In this document: one piece after another, positions 34,627-42,717 of the stretch
How positions within the stretch are numbered: position 1 is the stretch's first letter
Layout: each line of letters opens with the position of its first letter
Assembly: GCA_035606355.1 (NCBI GenBank)
Contig: DATNFO010000081.1
Coordinates: 90,547 to 154,546 of the forward strand
Origin: Sulfopaludibacter sp035606355
GTDB lineage: Bacteria; Acidobacteriota; Terriglobia; Bryobacterales; Bryobacteraceae
Length of the DNA: 64,000 nucleotides
Reading direction: 5' to 3'
Program-made: the position numbers and the translations under genes
The notes under the pieces: model-generated
What the model saw: only the letters and a program-made list of their open reading frames with translations
Database searches by the model: none
What the model was told of the DNA's origin: nothing

Positions 34627-35307
34627 CTACGGGAGCGTTAAGCTCAAAATCCGATTGAGGTGGACGCGCGCGCAGTCCACGTTCGGAAAGGGCGTATTCG
34701 TCTCGTTGAAAATGAGCGCCAGATCCGTGCCCGCCAGCAGAATTGCGTCGACGCCGTCGCGCTGTATGAGCGTCTCTGCAATGGCCGCCAATGCGTCGCG
34801 ATCCGCCTGTCCGCCGACGCCCGTAGACGCCAGCCGGTAATAGATCTCATGGATGGTGTCGACTTCCTCCGGTTTTGGGGACACCACGTCCACTTGGGTT
34901 AGAGCGCCAAACATCGCGCTCTGCACGGTGAAGCGCGTGCCGAACAGAGCGACGCGGCGGAAACCACTGGTCCGCACGGCGTCGTTCACAACCTCAAGCA
35001 TGTTCACGAGCGGCAGCGGCGAAACCGGTAGCAGTTCGCCGATGCAGAGGTGAGGCGTCACCGCCGGGATGGCGGCGAACGTTGCGCCCGCCGCTTGCAA
35101 GCGCGCGATGAGGCCCGCCAGATACGCGGCCATCGATTTGGCATCGCCTTCACTCGCCCAGCGGACCATACGCGCCATATCGGCGTGCACCATCGCCAGT
35201 TCCATCGGCATCTTTTGCTCGTCGTGCGCCCTGGCGAGCTCGCGATAGTAATGAATCGCCGCGCCCACGCCGAGACCGCCGACGAGTCCGAAACACTGCT
35301 GGGGCAT
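34627..35307 (-). CDS. Asp/Glu racemase-like protein lacking both catalytic cysteines
   Basis: The 226-residue product has the aspartate/glutamate racemase layout: N-terminal 'FGLVGGLGVGAAIHYYRELA', middle 'GFRRVALFGTRFTV' and C-terminal 'GVDAILLAGTDLALIF'. The family uses two cysteines as acid/base pair, in PCNT.H and LGCTE. Here the corresponding stretches read PAVTPH (81-86) and LAGTDL (191-196), so both cysteines seem to be replaced by Ala82 and Gly193. It may be a non-racemase member or use other chemistry. It is convergent with the PLD gene and divergent from rmlD. Confidence 0.75.
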   Translation of the reverse strand: MPQQCFGLVGGLGVGAAIHYYRELARAHDEQKMPMELAMVHADMARMVRWASEGDAKSMAAYLAGLIARLQAAGATFAAIPAVTPHLCIGELLPVSPLPLVNMLEVVNDAVRTSGFRRVALFGTRFTVQSAMFGALTQVDVVSPKPEEVDTIHEIYYRLASTGVGGQADRDALAAIAETLIQRDGVDAILLAGTDLALIFNETNTPFPNVDCARVHLNRILSLTLP

Positions 35308-35367
35308 GCCCTACTGTTGCATATCGTTCGCGGGCGATGCCATGCGCTATCCTGTGGTTTCTTTCCT

Positions 35368-36228
35368 ATGGCTCGAAGAGCGGTTGTTTTTGGTGCGGCA
35401 GGCCAGCTTGGCATCGAACTGGTGAACGACCTGCGTGTGCGCGGCTACGAAGTCAAAGCGTGGGATCGCGCGCAGGTGGATATTTCCGATGCGCCGGCGG
35501 TGGAAAACGCGCTGGCCCAGTTCGACGCCGAGGTGGTTTTCAACTCGGCTGCGTACAACCAGGTGGATGTCGCCGAAAAAGAACCTCAGGCCGCCTTCCT
35601 CGTGAACGCGCTGGCTGTGCGCAATCTGGCCCTGGCGTGCCGCCAGGTGGATGCACGGCTTGTCCACTTCTCCACCGATTATGTGTTCGATGGGCGCGCG
35701 CGGCATCCGTACGCCGAAGACGATCCCACGCATCCGCTGGGCGCCTACGCCGTGTCGAAGCTCGCCGGCGAACTTTATGCGCAGGCGTATCTCGATAACG
35801 CCCTGGTGGTGCGGACCTCGGGAGTGTTCGGACCCGGCGGTCTGCGGACGGCTCGCGGAAACTTCGTGGAGCTGATGCTGCGGCTCGCCGGCTCCAGGCA
35901 GCCCATCCGCGTGGTGGAAGATCACGTGGCATCGCCCACTTTTGCGCCGCTACTCGCGTCCCGAACCATCGATCTGGTGGAGAGGAAGGAGTCGGGAGTG
36001 TTCCATGTAGGCGGAGGGGCGCCGATTTCGTGGTTCCAATTCGCCAAGGCGATCTTTGAAACCGCCGGCCTTCAGCCGGAGCTGATGGCTACGAGCGAGC
36101 GCGAATACCGCACCCCGGCGCGGCGGCCCAAGTACTCCGCACTCTCCAACGCGAAGATGGAGCGCGCCGGCCTTGCCCCTATGCCCCCGCTCAAAGAAGC
36201 GCTGGCCGCCTACTTCAAAGCAAGGTAG
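35368..36228 (+). CDS. rmlD: dTDP-4-dehydrorhamnose reductase
   Basis: RmlD makes dTDP-L-rhamnose, used for surface polysaccharide. The 286-residue product starts 'RRAVVFGAAGQLGIELV' (Rossmann NAD(P) motif). It has 'VVFNSAAYNQVDVAEKEP', the catalytic 'HFSTDYVFDG', and 'PLGAYAVSKLAGE' with the Tyr-X3-Lys pair. No other rhamnose genes are next to it in this window. The TAG stop is embedded in the first bases of a REP-like repeat. The chosen ATG at 35368 gives the standard N-terminus. Confidence 0.93.
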   Translation: MARRAVVFGAAGQLGIELVNDLRVRGYEVKAWDRAQVDISDAPAVENALAQFDAEVVFNSAAYNQVDVAEKEPQAAFLVNALAVRNLALACRQVDARLVHFSTDYVFDGRARHPYAEDDPTHPLGAYAVSKLAGELYAQAYLDNALVVRTSGVFGPGGLRTARGNFVELMLRLAGSRQPIRVVEDHVASPTFAPLLASRTIDLVERKESGVFHVGGGAPISWFQFAKAIFETAGLQPELMATSEREYRTPARRPKYSALSNAKMERAGLAPMPPLKEALAAYFKAR

Positions 36229-36475
36229 CGACCGGTCTCCAGACCGGTTGCAGGCGCGCGCAGCGCGCCTGGGCAAACTCCGTTCGCCGCAACAGGAAAG
36301 ATTCCTGTCGTCACGTGCCGACAAGAATCCTTCCTGTCGGATCGCGCGGAGCGGGACTGCTCGCGGATTAAGCGTGAAACGGCGAAAATCCAGGACGCCA
36401 GGAAGGATTCCAGGCGTCACGTCTGGTAGCGACCGGTCTCCCGACCGGTTGCAGGCGCGCGTAGCGCGTCTAGGC
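36224..36475. repeat. Composite REP-like array, copies C1 and C2
   Basis: The first unit (36224-36272) is GGTAGCGACCGGTCTCCAG then ACCGGTTG, followed by CAGGCGCGC-GCA-GCGCGCCTG. Two AGGAAGATTCC-type palindromes with CGTCACGT tails follow (36293-36351 and 36392-36423). A second unit, GGTAGCGACCGGTCTCCCG then ACCGGTTG and GGCGCGC-GTA-GCGCGTC, lies at 36425-36471. The whole 261-base gap between rmlD and the VWA gene is made of this material. Confidence 0.85.
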
Positions 36476-36489
36476 GAACTGCGTCTGCC

Positions 36490-37485
36490 TTACTGCTTCT
36501 CCGGCTTGATGGCGTAGTATCCTTTGCGCGCTTGGGCCTTGTAGTCTTTGTTTGCGAGCTTGATGTCGATCTTGCGGTAGCTGCCGTCCTTCATGTCGTT
36601 GGTCGGCGTGTACCCGATCGCGTACTGGCTGCGCATTTCTTCCTGCAGCTCTTTAAAGATCTGATCCAGCGTGTGCTTCCGATCCACTTTGTACACATGA
36701 CCGCCGGTCTCGTCGCTCATGTCGTGCAGCGCGGATTCGCCGCCGCCCCCGAAGCCGCCGAACGGACCGTAAAACCGCGCATCCGAATAATCGATGCTGT
36801 AGACCACCGCATCCGCCTTCTGCGCGCCTTCGATCGCCTGCTTGCGCGTCAGTTTGCTGCCCTCGTCAACGCCGTCGGTAATCACCACGATCACCTTGCG
36901 CCCGACCTCCGGCCGCAGTTTCTCCGTCGCCGCCAGATACACCGCGTCGTAGAGGACCGTGCCGCGCGGTTGCCCGATCGTCGGAACCGGACCCGGTCCA
37001 ATGCCGCCCACCCCGCTGCTCACCCGCAACTGCCGCAGCCCCTGCTCCAGCAGCCGCGGCGAGTTCGTGTAGTCCTGCAGGAGTTCGGATTCCTCGCCGA
37101 AGCTGATCAGAAACGCCTCGTCCTTTTTGCCGAGCACCTGGTTGAGGAATTGCGACGCCGCGTTCTGCTCGATACCGATGAGGTTCTCCTGGCTGCGGCT
37201 CACGTCCACCAGTAGCCCGATCGTCAACGGAAGGTCGGTTTCCCGCGTGAAGTACTTGATTTCCTGAGGCTTACCATCTTCAAGAACAGTGAAATCCTTC
37301 TTCTCCAGGTTGGGAATCAGCGCACCCTTTTTATCGCGCACAGACGCCAGGATGTTCACCACATCCACGTTGACGCTGATCGAGGGCAGATCTTCGACGG
37401 GTTTTTGCTGTTGCTGGTTTTGCGCAAGAAGAACGGCAGCGCCCGTCACGGCGGCCGCGCATACGGAAAGTGTCAGTATTCTCAT
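36490..37485 (-). CDS. VWFA-related acidobacterial domain protein (TIGR03436)
   Basis: The 331-residue product has a signal peptide (MRILTLSVCAAAVTGAAVLLA). It then has a 'ISVNVDVVNILASVRDKKG' lead and a von Willebrand A domain with MIDAS residues in 'LLVDVSRSQENL' (DxSxS) and 'VVITDGVDEGSKL'. This is the TIGR03436 family, common in Acidobacteria and of unknown role, probably protein-protein contact in the periplasm or outside. ATG 37485 is preferred to the further start at 37551. A TATTGT hexamer (37497-37492, reverse) lies six bases before it. Confidence 0.88.
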   Translation of the reverse strand: MRILTLSVCAAAVTGAAVLLAQNQQQQKPVEDLPSISVNVDVVNILASVRDKKGALIPNLEKKDFTVLEDGKPQEIKYFTRETDLPLTIGLLVDVSRSQENLIGIEQNAASQFLNQVLGKKDEAFLISFGEESELLQDYTNSPRLLEQGLRQLRVSSGVGGIGPGPVPTIGQPRGTVLYDAVYLAATEKLRPEVGRKVIVVITDGVDEGSKLTRKQAIEGAQKADAVVYSIDYSDARFYGPFGGFGGGGESALHDMSDETGGHVYKVDRKHTLDQIFKELQEEMRSQYAIGYTPTNDMKDGSYRKIDIKLANKDYKAQARKGYYAIKPEKQ

Positions 37486-37490
37486 CCCGG

Positions 37491-37497
37491 TACAATA
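37491..37497. promoter_or_regulatory. Overlapping divergent -10 hexamers
   Basis: The heptamer TACAATA reads TACAAT on the plus strand (for the AlkA-like gene, ATG 37531) and TATTGT on the minus strand (for the VWA gene, ATG 37485). It is another case of one AT-rich core serving two divergent genes. Confidence 0.5.
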
Positions 37498-37530
37498 GGG
37501 TGACGCGGCCCACCCGCGGATTGTTTCAAC

Positions 37531-38133
37531 ATGCAAAAGGCGATTCAACACCTGAAAAAGTCAGATCCGGTACTTTCCGCCATTATTGAACGCGTCGGGG
37601 ATTACCGGATGCAATTTCGCGACCCGTGTTTCGAAACGCTGGTGCGCTCGATCGTCTACCAGCAGTTGAGCGGACGCGTAGCCTCCGTGATTTTCGCCCG
37701 CCTGCTCAAAGCCGCCGGCGGCGTTCTCACCCCCGAGTCGGTTCTCAAAATGCGCCCCTCCCGCATGCGAACGCTCGGCCTTTCTACCCAGAAAACCGCC
37801 TACATCCGCGACCTGGCGCGTCACACTCGTGACGGCGCCGTTGTCTTCGAGCACCTTCCCGGTCTGCCCGACGCTGAGATCATCGAGCGCCTCACTCAGG
37901 TCAAGGGCATCGGCGTCTGGACCGTCCAGATGTTCCTCATGTTCGCCCTGCAGCGCCCCAACGTGATGCCGCTTGGCGACCTCGGAATCCGCAACGCCAT
38001 CCGCAAAGCCTACGGTCTCGAGGAGCCCCCGAAACCCGCTGAAATCGAGGCGATGGCGCAGCGCTGGCATCCCTACTGCAGCGTCGCAAGCTGGTACCTG
38101 TGGCGCAGCCTCGATGGCCCTGCCGAACTGTAG
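37531..38133 (+). CDS. DNA-3-methyladenine glycosylase II-like (HhH-GPD)
   Basis: The 200-residue product removes alkylated bases in base-excision repair. It has the HhH-GPD fold with 'FETLVRSIVYQQLSGRVASVIF', the helix-hairpin-helix 'LTQVKGIGVWTVQMFLMF' and the catalytic Asp in 'VMPLGDLGIRNAI'. Length matches the short AlkA-type enzymes without the N-terminal domain. It diverges from the VWA gene with 45 bases between starts. Confidence 0.92.
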   Translation: MQKAIQHLKKSDPVLSAIIERVGDYRMQFRDPCFETLVRSIVYQQLSGRVASVIFARLLKAAGGVLTPESVLKMRPSRMRTLGLSTQKTAYIRDLARHTRDGAVVFEHLPGLPDAEIIERLTQVKGIGVWTVQMFLMFALQRPNVMPLGDLGIRNAIRKAYGLEEPPKPAEIEAMAQRWHPYCSVASWYLWRSLDGPAEL

Positions 38134-38179
38134 CCGCTGCGTCATATTCCCCAATTTCCCGAATTACGGCAAATTAATG

Positions 38180-38207
38180 TTGAATTCCCCCACAATGCCG
38201 CTATAAT
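38180..38207 (+). promoter_or_regulatory. Sigma70-type promoter for small cytochrome
   Basis: TTGAAT (38180-38185) and a perfect TATAAT (38202-38207) are separated by 16 bases. Transcription should begin near 38214 and give a leader of about 56 bases. Confidence 0.7.
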
Positions 38208-38226
38208 GGACTTGAAGAGTTTAAGA

Positions 38227-38247
38227 CCCCTGAGTAGTTTTTAGGGG
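38227..38247 (+). promoter_or_regulatory. 5' leader hairpin of small cytochrome mRNA
   Basis: CCCCTGA (38227-38233) can pair with TTAGGGG (38241-38247), one G-U pair included, around a seven-base loop. It ends nine bases before the AGGAGA ribosome-binding site. It could stabilise the mRNA or modulate initiation. Confidence 0.45.
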
Positions 38248-38269
38248 CGCAGTTTAGGAGAGAAGTACA

Positions 38270-38494
38270 ATGCGCATGTTCAAGGTAGTTCTGCCCGCCG
38301 CCATTCTGATGGCCTTCACCCTCATCGTCAGCACTGCCAGCTATGGCAAGCCGGAGTATGCCAAGAAGGAAGGCAAGCAGTGCAATTTCTGCCACGGGAA
38401 GATGGGCTCCAAGGAAGAGATCATCAAGAATTTCACCGACGCCGGCAAGTATTACTCGGAGCACAATCACTCGCTCGACGGTTACAAGAAGTAG
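38270..38494 (+). CDS. Small secreted haem-binding (CXXCH) protein
   Basis: The 74-residue product has a signal peptide (MRMFKVVLPAAILMAFTLIVSTASYG) and a single haem c motif, CNFCH, in the mature part of about 48 residues. This makes it one of the smallest possible c-type cytochromes. Further His and Met residues could serve as second ligand. It has the clearest promoter in the window, a structured leader and a strong ribosome-binding site, so it is probably well expressed. Its redox role is unknown. Confidence 0.8.
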   Translation: MRMFKVVLPAAILMAFTLIVSTASYGKPEYAKKEGKQCNFCHGKMGSKEEIIKNFTDAGKYYSEHNHSLDGYKK

Positions 38495-38548
38495 CGCGAA
38501 CCGGCCCGGCCTGCGGCGGCTGCCTGAGCGCCGCACCTGCCGTTAGTT

Positions 38549-39775
38549 TTAACGCTTCCGGGCTGGTTTGCTTTTCTTCGATTTGGTCTGGTCCACCGCC
38601 GCGCCGGGGTTCTTCCAGCGCGCAATTTCATTCTCCAGCCGCGATCTGACGTCCGCGTATTCCCCGTTCTGGTATTCGTTCGTCTTCTCCTGCGGATCCC
38701 GCGAAATGTCGAACAGCTCGTTGGGCGCCTTGCCGTTCCGCAACACCACCTTATAGTGTTCTTCGCGTCCGTAGTCGGTATCCCCTAAATGCCCGCAGAC
38801 GGAGGTGCGCCACGGCTCCTTCTTCGGCGGCTTTTTGCCCTCGGCGAGCACCAGGTAACTGCGGCCCGGCAACCCGGACGGCGCGGGAATCGAAAGCAAT
38901 TCGCAGATCGTGGGCGCCAGGTCGTACGTGCTCACCATTTCCACCTGCACGCCCATCGGCGGAAAGCGATGCGCCCAGCTCCAGATCGCCGGAACCTGAA
39001 TCGCGTCGTCGAACACATTGGGCGGTTCCGATGCGTCGCCCGCGCCCCACAGTCCGTGGCGTCCGTATGACGAGCCGCAACTCGCCGTCAGCAGCACGAT
39101 CGTGTTATCGATGAACTGCTTCTGATAGAGCTTGGCGACGATGGCGCCGATCTGCTCGTCCACAAATGAGATCGCAGCCGCTGCCTTGGCGAGGTTGCCG
39201 TGCACATCGCGCATGAGTTCCTTGCCCGCCGCCGCATGAGTGGATGCCGGACCGGCATCGTAATTGGCGAATGTTGCGGCCGTGTACATCGATTCAAACT
39301 GCGCCGGAACGCCGCTGTACGGAGGCTTCACATCGGAGAACGTTGCGGTCAAAAAAAACGGCTTCCCCGCGGATTGTTTATCGATGAACTGGTTCGCCGC
39401 CGCGCTCACCTCGGACGCACTCCCCGCCGGAGTTGCCTCCGACTGATACTCGCCGCCCAGAATCTTGTCCAGCGTTGCCGCATTCGCGGCATTTTGCGGA
39501 GTCTGCCCCGTGAGAATCACCGCCCGGCCGAGCGAGGGCTCGGGGGCCGCTGTGAAGTGGTTCTGGAAACGGGTGCCGGTCGTCGAAAGCTTATCGATAT
39601 TCGGCGTTTTCACTTCCTGATTGCCGTAGCACCCGACCATCCATGCCGGCAGGTCGTCCACCACCAGCAACACCAGGTTCGGACGCTCGGGAGCCGGCTT
39701 CTTCGCGGCCAAAGCGGGAAGGGCCAGGCTGGCTGAGGCCAGGCTGCCCAAAAAATCGCGGCGGGATACAGGCAT
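38549..39775 (-). CDS. Tat-exported sulfatase-like protein without formylglycine cysteine
   Basis: The 408-residue product has a Tat signal (MPVSRRDFLGSLASASLALPALA). It then follows the sulfatase fold: 'PNLVLLVVDDLPAWMVGCYGN' (metal-binding Asp pair), 'TPNIDKLSTTGTRFQNHF' and a C-terminal 'ELFDISRDPQEKTNEY'. In sulfatases the motif C/S-X-P-X-R supplies formylglycine. Here the aligned stretch is P80-S-L-G-R84 followed by 'AVILTG', so the Cys/Ser is absent. It may be inactive, a different phosphohydrolase, or a binding protein. ATG 39775 is chosen to keep the Tat motif at the N-terminus. Confidence 0.8.
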   Translation of the reverse strand: MPVSRRDFLGSLASASLALPALAAKKPAPERPNLVLLVVDDLPAWMVGCYGNQEVKTPNIDKLSTTGTRFQNHFTAAPEPSLGRAVILTGQTPQNAANAATLDKILGGEYQSEATPAGSASEVSAAANQFIDKQSAGKPFFLTATFSDVKPPYSGVPAQFESMYTAATFANYDAGPASTHAAAGKELMRDVHGNLAKAAAAISFVDEQIGAIVAKLYQKQFIDNTIVLLTASCGSSYGRHGLWGAGDASEPPNVFDDAIQVPAIWSWAHRFPPMGVQVEMVSTYDLAPTICELLSIPAPSGLPGRSYLVLAEGKKPPKKEPWRTSVCGHLGDTDYGREEHYKVVLRNGKAPNELFDISRDPQEKTNEYQNGEYADVRSRLENEIARWKNPGAAVDQTKSKKSKPARKR

Positions 39776-39859
39776 GGGTAGAAATATCAGTATAAGCGCG
39801 GCAAGCCACTCAGGCTCTAGCCACTGGGCGGCGCAACGCATTATAGTTGGGGTAGGCTG

Positions 39860-40555
39860 ATGAACCTGCCGAATTCATTGACGATTCTCCGGATCTTTTT
39901 CGTGCCCCTTCTGGTGGCGGCGCTGGTCCTGGAGAATGTTGGTTTTTCGTGGGGCGGGGTCCGCATCACCAATGAATGGCTGGCGCTCGCGATTTTCCTT
40001 TCCGCCGCCGCCACGGACCTCCTCGATGGCTACCTTGCCCGCCGGTGGCGCCAGGTCACGACCATTGGCACGCTGCTCGATCCCATCGCCGATAAACTGC
40101 TCGTCTCCGCCGCGCTCATTTCGCTCGTGCAGGTGCGCGTGCTTCCCGGCTGGATGGCGGTCCTCGTAGTGGGCCGCGAGTTCGCGGTGTCCGGGCTGCG
40201 CAGCATCGCTGCCGCCGAAGGCTACACCATTAAGGCCAGCGACCTCGGAAAAACGAAAATGGCGTCTCAGGTGGCCGCGATCGCCTGTCTGCTGATGAGC
40301 ACCCGGCACCCGCAGTTCCATACGGCCGGCCTGGTCATGATGTGGGTGGTGATCTTCTTCGCGCTGGCATCGGCGATCAGTTACTTCCGCAAATTCTGGC
40401 GCAAGGTGGATGAGAGAGTGAAGCAGCGCCGCCGCCGTGAGTTGTTACATCTGGAGCGCAAACGGCAGAGAGCGCTGCGCCGCCAGAAGGCCGCCGAAGC
40501 CGCGCAAAACTTGAATCCTACGGGCGTCCGCCTGCCCACCGAACCTCAGCAGTAG
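39860..40555 (+). CDS. pgsA: CDP-diacylglycerol--glycerol-3-phosphate 3-phosphatidyltransferase
   Basis: PgsA makes phosphatidylglycerophosphate, precursor of phosphatidylglycerol. The 231-residue product has several TM helices and the CDP-alcohol phosphotransferase signature, split here as 'DLLDGYLARRW' and 'GTLLDPIADKLL' (D-X2-D-G-X2-A-R-X8-G-X3-D-X3-D). The C-terminus is an unusually long basic tail ('KQRRRRELLHLERKRQR'). The TAG stop is followed directly by a REP-like unit. A TATAGT box (39842-39847) lies 12 bases before the ATG. Confidence 0.94.
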   Translation: MNLPNSLTILRIFFVPLLVAALVLENVGFSWGGVRITNEWLALAIFLSAAATDLLDGYLARRWRQVTTIGTLLDPIADKLLVSAALISLVQVRVLPGWMAVLVVGREFAVSGLRSIAAAEGYTIKASDLGKTKMASQVAAIACLLMSTRHPQFHTAGLVMMWVVIFFALASAISYFRKFWRKVDERVKQRRRRELLHLERKRQRALRRQKAAEAAQNLNPTGVRLPTEPQQ

Positions 40556-40611
40556 CACAGTATCCGCCGGGCTCCCGCCCGGTCCCCAATCCGCGCGCAG
40601 CGCGGACGAGG
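40556..40611. repeat. REP-like double hairpin, copy F
   Basis: CCGGGC-TCCC-GCCCGG (40567-40582) and TCCGCGC-GCA-GCGCGGA (40590-40606) form the usual two hairpins. The unit fills the gap between two convergent genes, pgsA and the RodZ-like gene, and both end with TAG at its borders. Confidence 0.8.
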
Positions 40612-41601
40612 CTAATGATCGATCAAAGGGTCACTCATCGGCGTGGTCTTCGGAGCCGCAACCACCTGGAAGCCTGACGGAGTAAATTGCACCGTCCGCA
40701 CCTGCCCCTTTGGACCAACGCTGCCGACCGGCTTCCCATTCAGCATAATCGTGACCCCGCCCGCATTGCCCAGCCGCAGCGTGACCGCGCCATTCGCCTC
40801 GACAGTCCTCGTTTGATTCGCGTCCAGCGTGCCGGAGAACAGATATTTCCCGTCCGTTTTCGCCAGCAACCAGACCGGCTCATCCGCCGTGACCTGAACG
40901 CGCACCGCGGCATTCGGATTCGAAGGCAAAGCAGCCTGAGCGGCCGGAGCCGCGGAAGACGGCACGGGAATAGCAGCAGGCGGAGCCGCTGGCTGAACCG
41001 CCGGCGTCTGTACGGGAGCCGGTTGCGGTGCCTGCTGCACCTTCGGAGCCTCCGCCTGCACCGGCGTGGCCTGCGGCGTCTGATCAGCCGCCGGCTGTTG
41101 CGCAACGGGCTGAGGCACAACCGGTGGCTGCACCGGAGCCTTCGCAGTCTCTTGCGAGCTCTGCGCCAGCACCGGATGCCGCGTCTTCTGCCACCACGCG
41201 TACACTCCCGAGCACCCCATGATCACGACCACGACCAGCGCCAACGCGGGCAGTGGCGACGACCACGAAAATCGCCGGTCGCTCACCGCTTCCCACTCCT
41301 GAACCCGTGGCACCGCGATGGGCGCCTCCGCTTTCGCGTTCTCCGCGAACTTCGGCAAATCTTGCGACGGACCTAAAGCGCGCGACAACTCCGCCGCCAA
41401 CTCTTCCTCGTCCAGCGCCAAAAATCGCGCGTATTGACGCACGAAACTCCTCGTGAATACCCCGCCCGGCAGTTTGTCGAACTTCTCCGCTTCGATGGCT
41501 TCGAGCATACGCGACGAGATCTTCAATTCGCGCGAGACCGCATCCAGATCCAGGCTCTGGCGCAGTCGCTCACGCCGCAACGTCTCGCCTACGGAGGTCA
41601 T
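40612..41601 (-). CDS. RodZ-like HTH membrane protein
   Basis: The 329-residue product has an N-terminal helix-turn-helix ('VGETLRRERLRQSLDLDAVSRELKIS', 'PGGVFTRSFVRQYARFL'). One TM helix follows (about 122-142), then a long Pro/Ala/Gln-rich linker (about 150-230) and a C-terminal DUF4115-type beta domain ('VWLLAKTDGKYLFSGTL'). This is the RodZ layout, a bitopic protein that links MreB filaments to the cell-wall machinery and sets rod shape. No MreB gene is adjacent. The linker is unusually rich in PVQ and PAQ repeats. Confidence 0.85.
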   Translation of the reverse strand: MTSVGETLRRERLRQSLDLDAVSRELKISSRMLEAIEAEKFDKLPGGVFTRSFVRQYARFLALDEEELAAELSRALGPSQDLPKFAENAKAEAPIAVPRVQEWEAVSDRRFSWSSPLPALALVVVVIMGCSGVYAWWQKTRHPVLAQSSQETAKAPVQPPVVPQPVAQQPAADQTPQATPVQAEAPKVQQAPQPAPVQTPAVQPAAPPAAIPVPSSAAPAAQAALPSNPNAAVRVQVTADEPVWLLAKTDGKYLFSGTLDANQTRTVEANGAVTLRLGNAGGVTIMLNGKPVGSVGPKGQVRTVQFTPSGFQVVAAPKTTPMSDPLIDH

Positions 41602-41721
41602 GTGTGGGCTTTCCTGAGGCCCTAGACCAATAGTACTATCGCTTTAGCGGGAACGGCAACACAATTGCTGCGCGCGCGTGCGAAACATACCCCGAACCGT
41701 GTGATCCTGATAGCATAAGCG

Positions 41722-42717
41722 TTGATCTCCGTAGTCATCGCGAACTGGAATCGCCGCGACCTGCTGCGGGCCTGCTTGTGCTCGCTCCAGCACCAGCAGG
41801 GTGTCGAATTCGAAACAATTGTGGTCGATAACGGTTCCACCGACGGCTCTCCCGATCTCGCTGCCAGCCTGGGCGCCCGCGTCATACGCAACTCAGCCAA
41901 CCGGGGTTTCTGCGCCGCCAACAACCAGGGCATCGCCGCTGCTCACGGCGACTTCATCGCGCTCCTCAACAACGACGCCGAAGCCAGCCCGCACTGGCTC
42001 GGCGCTCTCCATCGCGCCTGCTCCTCGCGACCCGACGTTGGGATGGCCGCCAGCAAAATTCTCGTCTACGAAGACCCCCGCCGAATCGATAAAGCCGGCC
42101 ACCTCATCTTCCCCGACGGCCAGAATCGCGGACGTGGCGCAGGCGCGCTGGACGCCGGACAGTTCGACAGCGTCCAGGAGGTGCTTTGGCCCGACGGCTG
42201 TGCCGCCATGTACCGCAAATCCATGCTCGATGCCATCGGCGGGTTCGACGAGGATTTTTTCGCGTATGGCGATGATGCCGAGCTCGGCCTGCGCGCCCGC
42301 ATCGCGGGCTGGCGCTGCCTCTATGCGCCGGACGCGATCGTGCGCCACCACCGCGGAGCCACCATGGGCAAAGGCTCCGCGCGCCGGCTCGCGCTCATCG
42401 AACGCAATCGCGTGCTGCTCGCCGCCAAGCTCTTTCCGTGGAGCCTTCTCGCGCTCAATCCCGTTTACTACGCGGTCCGCCTCGCCGCGGGTGTTGCGCT
42501 CGCCCGCCGTAACTCAGGCGATACCGCGGCCTTCCCGGGTATCCGCGGCAAACTCGCCATCGCCGCCGGCCTGATTCTCGGCGACCTCGGCGCGCTGCGG
42601 CTTCTCCCGCGCATTCTCGCCAAGCGCCGCGGCATCGCGCGGATGCGCAAGCTCTCGCCCGCTGAAACGCGCCGCCTCATCCTCGCTCACAGGCTGCCGC
42701 TCCGGGAGGTCGCGTGA
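41722..42717 (+). CDS. Family 2 glycosyltransferase
   Basis: The 331-residue product has a GT-A domain: 'ISVVIANWNRRDLLRACLCSL', 'ETIVVDNGSTDGSPDLA', 'DFIALLNNDAEASPHW' and 'IGGFDEDFFAYGDDAELGLR'. C-terminal hydrophobic segments follow. It resembles rhamnosyltransferases (WbbL-like) that build cell-surface polysaccharide. The start is TTG at 41722; no better codon is available. The stop overlaps the next GTG (GTGA), so it forms an operon with two methyltransferases. Confidence 0.9.
   Translation: MISVVIANWNRRDLLRACLCSLQHQQGVEFETIVVDNGSTDGSPDLAASLGARVIRNSANRGFCAANNQGIAAAHGDFIALLNNDAEASPHWLGALHRACSSRPDVGMAASKILVYEDPRRIDKAGHLIFPDGQNRGRGAGALDAGQFDSVQEVLWPDGCAAMYRKSMLDAIGGFDEDFFAYGDDAELGLRARIAGWRCLYAPDAIVRHHRGATMGKGSARRLALIERNRVLLAAKLFPWSLLALNPVYYAVRLAAGVALARRNSGDTAAFPGIRGKLAIAAGLILGDLGALRLLPRILAKRRGIARMRKLSPAETRRLILAHRLPLREVA

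Noticed and set aside
38208..38269. Riboswitch upstream of the small cytochrome
   Set aside because: The leader is about 56 bases with one simple hairpin; no known aptamer pattern is present.
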